From NCBI RefSeq assembly GCF_014207135.1, contig NZ_JACHCC010000001.1, positions 620,001 through 684,000 on the forward strand: a stretch of DNA of 64,000 bases, written 5' to 3'. Both the position numbers and the translations under genes were made by a program. Shown here one piece after another: positions 18,833 to 27,405 of this stretch; within the stretch, counting starts at the first letter, position 1; every line of letters begins with the position of its first letter. The notes below the pieces were generated by a model that searched no databases, was not told the origin of the DNA, and saw only the letters and a program-made list of their open reading frames with translations. The DNA is from Pedobacter cryoconitis (GTDB lineage Bacteria > Bacteroidota > Bacteroidia > Sphingobacteriales > Sphingobacteriaceae).

Positions 18833-18928
18833 TGGCAGCGGGATCAACTGCCAGATTATATTCACAATCTTGTCCTGGATGATCAAAGATTAAGGAATCA
18901 TATCCGTTGGTACGTGTTCATCTGCTGA
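18833..18928 (+). pseudogene. Possible remnant of a REP-associated tyrosine transposase (Y1 type)
   Basis: The frame reads WQRDQLPDYIHNLVLDDQRL followed by RNHIRWYVFIC and a stop. The pattern WQR-x-(Y/D)..YIH..V-DD..L..I..Y resembles the conserved WQRxYYDHIIRD block of IS200-like REP-associated transposases. There is no catalytic HUH motif and no start, so it is a fragment at best. The match is short and could be chance. Confidence 0.3.
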
Positions 18929-18943
18929 AAACATTTAATATTA

Positions 18944-19150
18944 CTATTTTTTATTTTCAAACTCCCTTATGGCATCTCCCAATGTCTTGCCAACATTAGT
19001 CTTCAGCCAAGCCATAAATTCTCGATTCATTTTAAAATTGGTGCCAAAATGAGATTGAAAAAAACGCCTAACGTTTTGCGTATTTTTATAATTTGCAGTA
19101 ATGATGGTATTGCCTTTTAATAGCTCAGAATGCCAATTAAACTTATCCAT
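18944..19150 (-). CDS. DUF6434-domain small protein
   Basis: A 68-residue protein whose whole length (FNWHSELLKGNTIITANYKN through FFQSHFGTNFKMNREFMAWL to GKTLGDAIREFE) matches the DUF6434 domain, usually found at the C-terminus of longer SAP-domain proteins. Here only this domain is present, so it is either a stand-alone version or a truncated gene. The function of the domain is not known. It sits in a decayed stretch next to two gene remnants. Confidence 0.65.
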   Translation of the reverse strand: MDKFNWHSELLKGNTIITANYKNTQNVRRFFQSHFGTNFKMNREFMAWLKTNVGKTLGDAIREFENKK

Positions 19151-19254
19151 ATAGGAAGGTAAGAAAAATGAAACAGGAAATTGAAATTTACAAAATAGCT
19201 ATTTAATCATCAGGATGATAAATTCAATTTATTGTATCTTTCTAAAAAAAAGAT

Positions 19255-20391
19255 ATGAAGAAAACCAAACTACTAATTCTAACTCTGTTTATTGCCAATT
19301 TCAGTTACGCACAAACCACATTAATGGATAGTTTAATTCAAAAAAACTACTCCACCTTTAAAAAAAACAATAACAACGCTTTCGAAGGCAAAGGATGGAC
19401 TACCCTACAGGATGAAATCAGTAAAAACAATTCTGTGTTATTGGGCGAGGTGCATTTCAGCAGTGAAGTCCCTTACTTCACAAACGCGATTGTCAATAAT
19501 ACTAAGTTCGACAATTATTTTCTGGAAATTGATCCATATACAATCAACACAATATCAGCAAAAATCAAATCCTTATCTCCGACTGACCTGGATAAATTCC
19601 GTAATGAATCAGGTTCAGCTTTATCCTTTTTACAAGGTGAAGCTGAGTTTGATTTATTCAAAAATATAACTCAGCAGAATATCAAAATATATGGAACTGA
19701 GCAAATTAGTTTGTTTTCAGAACGGTTACTGCTTTCGGAATTGAGTAAACAATCCAAAAATGCTAAAGCAAAAGAAATTTATAAGCAGATGATTGCTAAT
19801 TCGGCTGCTTATGATACAAAAAAGAACACCACGTTCTATTTATTCTCTGACGATTGTCTGGCAAAAATGAATGCATTAAGCGCTCTCGATTTATCAGCCA
19901 ACGAGAAAGAGCAGCTTGAAGCACTAAAATTAAGCAAGGAACTATATTTAAATCGAATTCATCGTTTAAGAATTCAATACATGAAACACCTGGTTCTTGA
20001 AAAACTCCCTGAATGGAAAGACAAGAAGAATCTTTTCAAATTTGGTGCTAATCACATGCCTAAAGGAGAGAGTTTAATGGAAGTATTCGATATTGGCAAC
20101 CTGGTTTCCAATATTGAAGAAGCAAATTACCGGAAGTCGTTACATATTATGGTCATCGGAAAGGAAGAAGATGAAAAATTGGCTGATTTAAATCAATATA
20201 AATCTTTCTTAACAGTCGTAAAAGATGAGAATTGGTATAGCTATGATTTAAGACCCTTGAAACAAGAAATTTCTAAAAAGAAGCTTAAAGTAGAGGATTT
20301 GGAGCTGGAAAGAATTATAAAAGGTTACGACTATTTGGTTTTCATTCCAAACATAACTAAAACCCCAAAAAGAGGTTTACAAGACCATTAA
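19255..20391 (+). CDS. Secreted ChaN/Tiki-superfamily-like protein
   Basis: A 378-residue protein with a signal peptide (MKKTKLLILTLFIANFSYAQ). Near residue 60 it has NNSVLLGEVHFSSEVPYF, which resembles the (L/V)GExH motif that opens the ChaN/EreA/Tiki-type metal- or haem-binding fold, and near residue 265 LFKFGANHMPKGES, which fits the distal histidine motif (GxxH). These paired motifs support the fold; the substrate (haem, a peptide bond or an ester) is not evident. It stands alone, upstream of the insertion sequence. Confidence 0.55.
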   Translation: MKKTKLLILTLFIANFSYAQTTLMDSLIQKNYSTFKKNNNNAFEGKGWTTLQDEISKNNSVLLGEVHFSSEVPYFTNAIVNNTKFDNYFLEIDPYTINTISAKIKSLSPTDLDKFRNESGSALSFLQGEAEFDLFKNITQQNIKIYGTEQISLFSERLLLSELSKQSKNAKAKEIYKQMIANSAAYDTKKNTTFYLFSDDCLAKMNALSALDLSANEKEQLEALKLSKELYLNRIHRLRIQYMKHLVLEKLPEWKDKKNLFKFGANHMPKGESLMEVFDIGNLVSNIEEANYRKSLHIMVIGKEEDEKLADLNQYKSFLTVVKDENWYSYDLRPLKQEISKKKLKVEDLELERIIKGYDYLVFIPNITKTPKRGLQDH

Positions 20392-20486
20392 ATCTACTCA
20401 AGAGCCGGTTGTTTTATAGTGCAGCCGGCTTATTTGTGTGATTCATATAGATCCTTTCAATAACTTTATGTTAAAACGATGAAAAA

Positions 20487-20512
20487 ACGGATCAATGCCA
20501 AAAGTTGTGGAG
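20487..20512 (+). repeat. Left terminal inverted repeat of the ISAon1-like element
   Basis: 26 bp beginning ACGGATCAATGCC, an exact reverse complement of 21909-21934. Confidence 0.93.
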
Positions 20513-20558
20513 TAGGCATTAAAATTATAGTTTTGTCTACTTATCATCCTAACTATTT

Positions 20559-20924
20559 ATGCCATCCGCTACGAAGTCTTTATTAAGCCTATTTCTGCCA
20601 GAATTTATCTTAGAGAATTTTGAATTTACTAATGCGATCGAAGAACCTGATACTTTTCACATCCAGTTAGAGGAGCTCAATAGCTTGCCAAAGGAATGGG
20701 ATTCGATTAAGGTGCATTCTAAAGGTTTTTTTCCTGAGATTGTGGTTCAGGATTTCCCTATTCGAGGCCATAAAGTTTTTTATCACATCAAACGGCGTCG
20801 CTGGATCAATGTGGAAAGTGGTAAGGTGATTTACCGGGATTGGACTTTAGTAGAAAAAGGAACGCGAATGACAGGGGATTTCGCGGCTTTTTTAAAAGAA
20901 ATCAATCGATACAGCGCCGAATAG
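20559..20924 (+). CDS. ISAon1 transposase N-terminal-region protein (orfA)
   Basis: A 121-residue protein from ATG 20559 to TAG 20924, matching the ISAon1 N-terminal-region family. It includes a likely zinc-finger-free DNA-binding domain typical of ISL3-type N-termini (HSKGFFPEIVVQDFPIRGHK, then HIKRRRWIN). Its 3' end overlaps the start of the transposase frame by 29 bases, in the +1 frame. Whether it is made alone or fused to the transposase by frameshifting is not settled. Confidence 0.85.
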   Translation: MPSATKSLLSLFLPEFILENFEFTNAIEEPDTFHIQLEELNSLPKEWDSIKVHSKGFFPEIVVQDFPIRGHKVFYHIKRRRWINVESGKVIYRDWTLVEKGTRMTGDFAAFLKEINRYSAE

Positions 20925-21888
20925 TGTAGATTCTATCAGTGCTTTTTACGGTGTAAAAGCTAAAAACCTACTCCGTCAATACCGTGATTACCTCAGTGAT
21001 TTCAAGAGCTGGGACCAAAAGGCGCATGCAAAGCAGTGGTTGTTATATCCTGAAAACCTGGGTGAACAGCTCTCTATCGATGAAACCAGTTTGTCTCATG
21101 GCGAACTTTATACGATCGTCACTAATAAAGCTGCTAAGGGAAAGAAAGGTGCTATTGTTGCTGTTGTAGCAGGTACCAAAGCCGAAACAGTGATTTCAGT
21201 ACTGCAAAGAATCCCTGAAAAAGCAAGAAAAAAAGTAGCTGAGATTACCCTGGATATGGCAGGTAATATGGAACTGATTTGTAAGCGTTGTTTTCCTCAG
21301 GCAACCCGGGTGACTGATCGCTTTCATGTACAGAAACTGGCTACAGAAGCACTTCAGGAAATGCGGATTAAATATCGATGGGAAGCCATGGACGCAGAAA
21401 ATGAAGCCATTGAAGAGTCGAAAAGATCTGGTAATCCATTTCAGTCAGAAGTATTCCACAATGGAGATACCATCAAACAGTTATTGGCGCGTAGCAGGTA
21501 TGTATTGTATAAAAGAGCTTCAGACTGGACAGCTAGTCAGAAGGATCGTGCAACACTCTTATTCGAAAGGTTTCCTGACCTTAAAACAGCATACGGACTC
21601 AGTATGGGGCTGAGTCAGCTATTTGATCATACAAAAGATAAGGTCTTTGGACTAGCTAACCTCGCCAAATGGCATGAGAAAGTTAGACAAACGGGTTTTA
21701 AAGCTTTCAATACCATTTCCAGGTCTATACAAAGTCATTATCAAACGATATTGAACTACTTTGACCGCAGATCTACGAATGCATCAGCAGAGTCCTTCAA
21801 TGCGAAAATTAAGGCATTCAGGTCGCAATTCAGAGGAGTCAAAAATATCGAATTCTTCCTTTTCAGGCTTACTCAACTCTATGCGTAA
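20896..21888 (+). CDS. ISAon1-family DDE transposase (orfB)
   Basis: The frame is open from 20896 (after a TAA at 20893-20895) and reads family-like sequence from VDSISAFYGVKAKNLLRQYR onward. No ATG or GTG lies near its beginning; the first TTG is at 21040, already inside conserved sequence. Translation therefore probably depends on a +1 frameshift from orfA or a non-standard start. DDE residues are visible in ITLDMAGNM, TDRFHVQKLA and NASAESFNAKIKAFRSQFRG. It catalyses cut-and-paste movement of the element. Confidence 0.85.
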   Translation, partial: KKSIDTAPNSVDSISAFYGVKAKNLLRQYRDYLSDFKSWDQKAHAKQWLLYPENLGEQLSIDETSLSHGELYTIVTNKAAKGKKGAIVAVVAGTKAETVISVLQRIPEKARKKVAEITLDMAGNMELICKRCFPQATRVTDRFHVQKLATEALQEMRIKYRWEAMDAENEAIEESKRSGNPFQSEVFHNGDTIKQLLARSRYVLYKRASDWTASQKDRATLLFERFPDLKTAYGLSMGLSQLFDHTKDKVFGLANLAKWHEKVRQTGFKAFNTISRSIQSHYQTILNYFDRRSTNASAESFNAKIKAFRSQFRGVKNIEFFLFRLTQLYA

Positions 21889-21908
21889 AATCAAAAAAAA
21901 TCTCAGCG

Positions 21909-21934
21909 CTCCACAACTTTTGGCATTGATCCGT
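21909..21934 (-). repeat. Right terminal inverted repeat of the ISAon1-like element
   Basis: 26 bp ending GGCATTGATCCGT, the exact reverse complement of 20487-20512. Confidence 0.93.
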
Positions 21935-21959
21935 AATATGCCCTGCTTTGATAAAAACG

Positions 21960-21994
21960 AAAAAACCTCTAAATGTAATATTTAGAGGTTTTTT
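21960..21994. terminator. Hairpin terminator between the IS and tRNA-Pro
   Basis: Perfect 15-bp arms (21960-21974 and 21980-21994) with a 5-base loop and A6/T6 ends. It lies 23 bases beyond the 3' end of the leftward tRNA gene and probably terminates it. Confidence 0.8.
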
Positions 21995-22017
21995 GATAGA
22001 GTTTGACATCTATGTTG

Positions 22018-22091
22018 TCGGGGTGGCAGGATTCGAACCTACGACCTCCTGCTCCCAAAGCAGGCGCGATACCGGGCTACGCTACACCCCG
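22018..22091 (-). tRNA. tRNA-Pro (anticodon TGG)
   Basis: Read on the minus strand, the 74-base gene begins CGGGGTGTAGCGTAGCCCGG and ends CCACCCCGA. The acceptor stem CGGGGTG/CACCCCG is perfect, the anticodon arm is CCTGC-TTTGGGA-GCAGG with anticodon TGG, and the T arm has GGTTCGAATCC. No CCA is encoded, as is usual in Bacteroidota. Confidence 0.96.
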
Positions 22092-22340
22092 AAAAAGGTA
22101 TCACCTTTAAGGTCCCTCTTGCGAAGGGTCTGCATTTGATTGCTCTTTTGCAGAGACCAAATTTTGATTAATCATAAATGATTTTTCTGATTTGGTGTGC
22201 AACAAAGGTAAGCAAAGAGTTGACATTTTTATCGCTGAAGAGCATTTAAAACGTAAAAAACTCTTAATATGTTGCTTTTCAGGGAGAAAAAATTTCAAGG
22301 CAGGTGTGTATACGAGCCACAGGGGGAGGATATGTTAGAT

Positions 22341-23171
22341 TTATACCCGTAATCTTTTGCTCCGATAACGTCTGAAGAGCAGATATCCGACAATTACAAT
22401 CAGGATCAGCATCCATAAATCGGCCAGAATGAGAATGAATTCTTTGAATATGCTCCAGCCATTCTGAAGACTTAACCATAATCTTCTGAAAAAGTCGGGG
22501 CGGTAATCAGAAAGATTATCATTACCTACGATTATTTTCTTTACAGTATTATCCTGGTAAAAGTTTAAGGTAACTGTGCTAAACTTTACTTTCTGATCGA
22601 TCTCCAGGTTATTGATTTGATGATCTACATCAGCATCGCGGATTTCCAGAGATTTTTCTGCCCCCCGCGTTTTCTTTTCGTCAGTTTTGCGCAGCTGAGT
22701 TATAGCTTCCTGTTTATTTTGGCGTTTTAACTGATTCGAGAGGTAGGTGAGACTCTGATTATCTAGCTTTAAAGACTGATCATCAATAAAGACAGCCATT
22801 TTAACCACCTGATTGGTGAAATTATCCAGTTTTTCTGCTGGAACCCGGGCTACGACCAATCCTTCAACCCTGTAGGATATTAACTCAAGCAGAGAATCGG
22901 TCGTATATTTTACTTTTTCATTTTCCCGGATCTGGCTGTGGATATTAAACTCTGCAATTGTTCCACCTTCAGTTTTAATGAGATCAGCTAATTTTTCTTT
23001 GGTGGTCTGTACATTCTTTACCCGGAACCTCATGTCTGCAGTTTTAATGATTTTCCCGTTTAGGGTAGAATCGGCAACCTGATCAGGTCCTGTACCAGCC
23101 CTTTCTTTTTTATCACTGCTGCAGCCAAAAACTGTGAGCAGAAGTATAATACAAATCAGATGATTTTTCAT
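22341..23171 (-). CDS. DUF4349-domain lipoprotein
   Basis: A 276-residue lipoprotein (lipobox ending at Cys17). The DUF4349 domain spans about 38-260: it opens with KIIKTADMRFRVKNV, includes the YRVEGLVVARVPAEKLDNF block, a charged coiled-coil region (QLKRQNKQEAITQLRKTDEKK) and FSTVTLNFYQ, and closes with a C-terminal membrane helix (LILADLWMLILIVIVGYLLF) and an Arg/Lys tail. Members are thought to be envelope proteins of unknown function. It is transcribed toward tRNA-Pro. The 249 bases between this gene and the tRNA show no further gene. Confidence 0.85.
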   Translation of the reverse strand: MKNHLICIILLLTVFGCSSDKKERAGTGPDQVADSTLNGKIIKTADMRFRVKNVQTTKEKLADLIKTEGGTIAEFNIHSQIRENEKVKYTTDSLLELISYRVEGLVVARVPAEKLDNFTNQVVKMAVFIDDQSLKLDNQSLTYLSNQLKRQNKQEAITQLRKTDEKKTRGAEKSLEIRDADVDHQINNLEIDQKVKFSTVTLNFYQDNTVKKIIVGNDNLSDYRPDFFRRLWLSLQNGWSIFKEFILILADLWMLILIVIVGYLLFRRYRSKRLRV

Positions 23172-23306
23172 TATATTTAAGATTATAGGTTTCTCTTAAT
23201 ACTGGATTTTACTATTAAGTAACCCATAAGATCAGGTTTAACTCTATATCCCCGCGTATAATGGTTTCCAGGCGTATTGGTTAGCCCTTATCCTTCCATA
23301 TCGATA

Positions 23307-23335
23307 AAAAACCCTTCCATTTTGAAAGGGTTTTT
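23307..23335. terminator. Hairpin upstream of the kdp cluster
   Basis: AAAAACCCTT (23307-23316) pairs with AAGGGTTTTT (23326-23335) around a 9-base loop, giving a terminator-like shape on both strands. It lies between two divergent genes where no transcript obviously needs ending, so it could be part of a kdp leader. No other gene is visible in 23172-23453. Confidence 0.5.
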
Positions 23336-23453
23336 CTGAATTAATTTTTTAATGAAATTGCGTTTTACGCCTAATTGATTGAAAAATAGCTGCTTGTGAC
23401 TTCATTACTTTCTTTGGTATACCTATTGGTTAATGGCATAAAAAATAAATACA

Positions 23454-23537
23454 ATGATGACTGTACTACTATTAATCGCCCTGCTGGTCCTCACCTGGAT
23501 CTGTTACAAATCAATCGACTGGTTCGAAAAAATCTAA
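23454..23537 (+). CDS. 27-residue membrane microprotein at the head of the kdp cluster
   Basis: ATG ATG opens a frame reading MMTVLLLLIALLVLTWICYK followed by SIDWFEKI. It is one hydrophobic helix with a charged, aromatic C-terminal end, and it ends 4 bases before the kdpF start, inside what looks like the same transcript. It resembles KdpF in size and shape but is a distinct sequence. I infer a small subunit or stabiliser of the Kdp complex; the frame is short and unproven. Confidence 0.6.
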   Translation: MMTVLLLIALLVLTWICYKSIDWFEKI

Positions 23538-23541
23538 AATT

Positions 23542-23619
23542 ATGATCGCACTATTTATTATCGCAATCGCAGTATTTATCTATATGATTTACGTGCTGAT
23601 TAAACCCGAAAAATTTTAA
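23542..23619 (+). CDS. kdpF: K+-transporting ATPase subunit KdpF
   Basis: A 25-residue frame reading MIALFIIAIAVFIYMIYVLI then KPEKF, the typical KdpF pattern: one membrane helix ending in a Y-x-L-(I/L)-(K/R)-P-E-x-F tail. KdpF stabilises the KdpABC complex in the inner membrane. It ends 9 bases before the kdpA start. Confidence 0.88.
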   Translation: MIALFIIAIAVFIYMIYVLIKPEKF

Positions 23620-23628
23620 TTGAACGCT

Positions 23629-25347
23629 ATGAACACTGAATTATTTGGAATCGTCGCTACCTACCTCCTTACCCTGGTTATAGCTATTCCTTTAGGTAAA
23701 TATCTTGCAAAGGTATTTGCCGGCGAAAAAGTCTGGACTGACTTTTTAAAACCTATTGAATCTGGTATCTATAAACTTTCCGGGATCAATCCAAAAGAAC
23801 AGATGAATTGGAAACAGCACATGAAAGCGCTGATGACAATCAACCTGGTTTGGTTAGTTTATGGATTCTTTGTATTAATGTATCAGGATAAGCTGCCTCT
23901 TAATCCTGATCACAACCCGGCGATGTCGCCAGATCTTGCTTTTAATACGATCATCAGTTTTGTGGTTAACTGTAACCTCCAACAATACTCAGGAGAGAGT
24001 GGTGCTACTTATCTGACGCAACATGTTGTCATGATGTTTCTTCAGTTTGTGAGTGCTGCTACCGGTATTGCTGCTGCTGTAGTCTTTTTTAAGGCCTTCA
24101 GAGATAAAACAGCAACGAATCTGGGAAACTTCTGGGAGTTTTTTGTAAAAGCAATCACCCGTTTATTACTTCCGCTTTCCTTAATTATGGCTGTTATTCT
24201 GGCTTTTTCAGGTACTCCGTCAAATTATGAAGCAAAAGATCACTTTATATCACTTCAGGGAGATTCTGTAAATGTATCCCGAGGCCCTGCGGCTGGATTT
24301 GTTGCCATTAAACACTTAGGTACAAATGGTGGTGGCTGGTTTGGTGCAAACTCAGCACATCCTTTAGAAAACCCTTCTTATTTTACCAATTCAGTAGAAT
24401 TGATCGCTCAGGTAATTATCCCGATTGCGATGGTTATTGCCTTTGGTATTTTTATCAGACGCAGAAAATTATCCTGGATGATTTTTGGGGTAATGACCAT
24501 AGGTATGTTATTATTACTGATCCCAACCATAAGCAGCGAGCTCGGCGGAAATCCAGCCATTGCTAAAATGGGCGTTACACAGTTATCGGGTGCAATGGAA
24601 GGGAAAGAGATGAGATTCGGACCTGCAATTACCGGTTACTGGAGTACGGTGACAACGATTATATCTACAGGTTCTGTAAATAGTATGCATGATAGTGCGA
24701 TGCCGCTGACCGGTCTGTGGCAGTTATTAGGAATGATGATTAACGCCTTTTATGGAGGTTGCGGGGTAGGGATGCTCAACTATTTCATCTATCTGATTAT
24801 TGCGGTATTTATTTCGGGTCTGATGGTGGGACGTACACCTGAGTTCCTGGGACATAAAGTAGAAGCAAGAGAGATTAAAATTGCAGCTTTAGTTACTTTA
24901 TTAAGTCCTTTCTTAATTCTTGCAGGTACTGCATTAGCAAGTTACGTCTTTACCACTCACGGAAATGCAGCCTGGGCTGTACAACCTAAAACGTGGTTAA
25001 ATAACCCTGGTTTTCATGGGTTCTCTGAAATGTTGTATCAGATGACTTCTTCTAACGCAAATAATGGTTCAGGTTTCGAAGGATTAGGAGATAATAACAT
25101 CTTCTGGAACGTAAGTACTGGATTTGTATTATTCCTGGGCAGGTTTATACCGATTATTGGTCCGATAGCTATCGCCGGATTACTGGGTGCTAAAAAGCAC
25201 ATCCCTGAATCGGCTGGTACTTTAAAAACTGATACACTAACCTTCAGTCTGATGACTTTAGCTGTGATTATCGTATTAAATGCCCTTTCTTATTTCCCTG
25301 CCCTGACTTTAGGCCCGTTGGCAGAATATTTTACCCTGATTAAATAG
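23629..25347 (+). CDS. kdpA: K+-transporting ATPase, channel-like subunit KdpA
   Basis: KdpA binds and conducts K+ in the high-affinity KdpFABC pump. The ATG at 23629 is chosen over an upstream TTG at 23620. The 572-residue protein has about ten membrane helices and the four degenerate selectivity-filter loops, including NCNLQQYSGE, GTNGGGWFGANSAHP and SNANNGSGFEG. Length is normal. It is followed after 6 bases by kdpB. Confidence 0.97.
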   Translation: MNTELFGIVATYLLTLVIAIPLGKYLAKVFAGEKVWTDFLKPIESGIYKLSGINPKEQMNWKQHMKALMTINLVWLVYGFFVLMYQDKLPLNPDHNPAMSPDLAFNTIISFVVNCNLQQYSGESGATYLTQHVVMMFLQFVSAATGIAAAVVFFKAFRDKTATNLGNFWEFFVKAITRLLLPLSLIMAVILAFSGTPSNYEAKDHFISLQGDSVNVSRGPAAGFVAIKHLGTNGGGWFGANSAHPLENPSYFTNSVELIAQVIIPIAMVIAFGIFIRRRKLSWMIFGVMTIGMLLLLIPTISSELGGNPAIAKMGVTQLSGAMEGKEMRFGPAITGYWSTVTTIISTGSVNSMHDSAMPLTGLWQLLGMMINAFYGGCGVGMLNYFIYLIIAVFISGLMVGRTPEFLGHKVEAREIKIAALVTLLSPFLILAGTALASYVFTTHGNAAWAVQPKTWLNNPGFHGFSEMLYQMTSSNANNGSGFEGLGDNNIFWNVSTGFVLFLGRFIPIIGPIAIAGLLGAKKHIPESAGTLKTDTLTFSLMTLAVIIVLNALSYFPALTLGPLAEYFTLIK

Positions 25348-25353
25348 ATTATC

Positions 25354-27384
25354 ATGAAGTCTTCTAATAAATTATTTGAACCTGCATTGGTTCAGAGTGC
25401 ACTTAAACAATCTTTTATAAAACTTGATCCGCGGATAATGGTTCGCAATCCGGTGATGTTTACTGTTGAGGTAGGCACCCTGATTATGGCTTATGTGACT
25501 GTTTATTCAGTTAGTCATACCGGACAAGGATCTCCATTATATAATTTCTTTATCTTCTTAGTTCTTTTCTTAACTGTATTGTTTGCCAATTTCGCTGAGG
25601 CAATTGCTGAAGCCAGGGGAAAAGCCCAGGCAGATAGTTTAAGAAAAACAAGAGAAGAAACTCCGGCCAAAGTAATTCTTGGCAACGGAAAAATCGAAAT
25701 GCGTTCTTCCAGCCAACTGAAAAAAGGCGATGTTTTCTTTTGTGAAACCGGTGATACTATTCCAACAGACGGAGAGATTATCGAAGGTATTGCTACTATT
25801 GATGAGTCGGCAATCACAGGGGAATCTGCACCGGTAATCAGAGAATCAGGTGGTGATAAATCATCTGTAACTGGCGGTACTAAAGTACTGTCAGATGAAA
25901 TCAAGGTGATGGTGAGCACTGAGCCGGGAGAAAGCTTCCTGGATAAGATGATCGCCCTTGTAGAAGGAGCATCGCGTCAGAAAACACCAAATGAGATTGC
26001 TTTAACAATCCTGCTGGCAAGTTTCACTTTAGTATTTATCATTGTTTGTGTAACCTTGAAACCTTTCGCGGATTACGCTAATACGCCAATTACTATTGCT
26101 GCACTGATTTCTTTATTTGTTTGTCTGATCCCTACTACCATTGGTGGTTTGTTATCAGCTATCGGAATCGCCGGAATGGACCGTGCCTTACGTGCAAACG
26201 TAATTACCAAATCTGGTAAAGCAGTTGAAACTGCTGGTGATATCGACGTATTGTTGTTAGATAAAACAGGTACGATTACTATCGGTAACCGTAAAGCAAC
26301 CAATTTTTATCCTACAGCATCTGTAGATGTGAAACTATTTACCAATGCTTGTGTATTGAGTTCATTAGCTGATGAAACCCCTGAAGGTAAATCAATTATC
26401 GAGCTGGCACACGGACAGGCTAACTATGTTTTACCTCATACTCCTGAGGGAGCCGTATTCATCAAATTTACTGCCGAAACCAGATCAAGTGGTATTGATA
26501 CACCAGATGGAAGACGTATCCGTAAAGGAGCTTTTGATTCTATCCGGAATATCGTTCAGAAAGCAGGCAATGTCTTTCCTAAAGACATTGAAGAAGAAGT
26601 GAAGAAAATCGCTTCCAATGGAGGTACTCCACTGGTTGTTTCTGAAAACGAACAGGCGCTGGGTGTAATTGAGTTACAGGATATTATCAAACCAGGTATC
26701 AGTGAGCGTTTTGATCGTCTGCGTAAAATGGGCGTGAAAACAGTGATGGTAACTGGAGATAATCCATTGACTGCTAAGTTTATTGCTGAAAAAGCTGGTG
26801 TGGATGATTTTATCGCAGAAGCTAAGCCAGAGGATAAAATGAACTACATCAAAGACGAACAGGCTTTAGGTAAACTGGTTGCAATGATGGGTGATGGTAC
26901 CAATGATGCGCCTGCATTAGCACAGGCAGATGTTGGTGTGGCTATGAACAGTGGAACCCAGGCTGCGAAAGAAGCAGGAAATATGGTCGATCTGGATAAT
27001 GACCCGACCAAACTGATTGAGATTGTAGAAATTGGTAAACAACTACTGATTACCCGTGGTACACTGACTACTTTCTCTATCGCGAATGACGTAGCTAAAT
27101 ATTTTGCTATTGTTCCGGCTCTGTTTATAGGTTCTATACCAGCACTGCAGCGTTTGAATATCATGGGTTTACATAGTCCTGAGAGTGCGATTATGTCAGC
27201 TATTATCTTCAATGCGATTATCATTCCAATCCTGATCCCTCTTGCCTTAAAAGGGGTGGCTTACAAACCAATTGGTGCAAGTGCTTTATTGCGCAGAAAC
27301 CTTTTGATTTATGGCCTGGGTGGTGTTATCGCGCCTTTTATCGGGATTAAACTGATCGATATACTAGTTGGTTTGTTCGTTTAA
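25354..27384 (+). CDS. kdpB: K+-transporting P-type ATPase, catalytic subunit KdpB
   Basis: KdpB hydrolyses ATP to drive K+ uptake. The phosphorylated aspartate is D303 in DKTGTIT; other P-type motifs are the actuator sequence AITGESAPV, the nucleotide-binding region and the hinge [21 protein letters not shown] with [16 protein letters not shown]. Length (676 aa) is normal. It lies in kdpFABC order, with kdpC 21 bases downstream. Confidence 0.98.
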   Translation: MKSSNKLFEPALVQSALKQSFIKLDPRIMVRNPVMFTVEVGTLIMAYVTVYSVSHTGQGSPLYNFFIFLVLFLTVLFANFAEAIAEARGKAQADSLRKTREETPAKVILGNGKIEMRSSSQLKKGDVFFCETGDTIPTDGEIIEGIATIDESAITGESAPVIRESGGDKSSVTGGTKVLSDEIKVMVSTEPGESFLDKMIALVEGASRQKTPNEIALTILLASFTLVFIIVCVTLKPFADYANTPITIAALISLFVCLIPTTIGGLLSAIGIAGMDRALRANVITKSGKAVETAGDIDVLLLDKTGTITIGNRKATNFYPTASVDVKLFTNACVLSSLADETPEGKSIIELAHGQANYVLPHTPEGAVFIKFTAETRSSGIDTPDGRRIRKGAFDSIRNIVQKAGNVFPKDIEEEVKKIASNGGTPLVVSENEQALGVIELQDIIKPGISERFDRLRKMGVKTVMVTGDNPLTAKFIAEKAGVDDFIAEAKPEDKMNYIKDEQALGKLVAMMGDGTNDAPALAQADVGVAMNSGTQAAKEAGNMVDLDNDPTKLIEIVEIGKQLLITRGTLTTFSIANDVAKYFAIVPALFIGSIPALQRLNIMGLHSPESAIMSAIIFNAIIIPILIPLALKGVAYKPIGASALLRRNLLIYGLGGVIAPFIGIKLIDILVGLFV

Positions 27385-27405
27385 AATATTTTAATACTTA
27401 ATGTT

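Larger units (their letters stand above)
20487..21934 (+). mobile_element. ISAon1-like insertion sequence (ISL3-type transposase)
   Basis: The element is 1448 bp, bounded by perfect 26-bp terminal inverted repeats at 20487-20512 and 21909-21934. It holds two frames, an N-terminal-region protein (20559-20924) and a DDE transposase (20896-21888), as in ISAon1 elements of Bacteroidota. Both frames are free of internal stops, so it looks intact. I see no target-site duplication next to the repeats, so the exact outer ends could be off by a few bases or the flanks have changed. Confidence 0.9.

Noticed and set aside
20882..20900. A -1 frameshift at T-TTT-TTA in the IS
   Set aside because: The heptamer is in the right phase, but the -1 frame meets a stop soon after; the transposase frame is +1 relative to orfA.
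22018..22091. tRNA-Pro as an integration site for a genomic island
   Set aside because: No integrase gene and no repeated tRNA 3' end were seen in the window. The neighbouring IS element moves by a DDE transposase and does not need a tRNA site.
23172..23453. A known riboswitch (for example c-di-AMP) ahead of kdp
   Set aside because: Apart from one simple hairpin, I cannot see the conserved core sequences of a known class.
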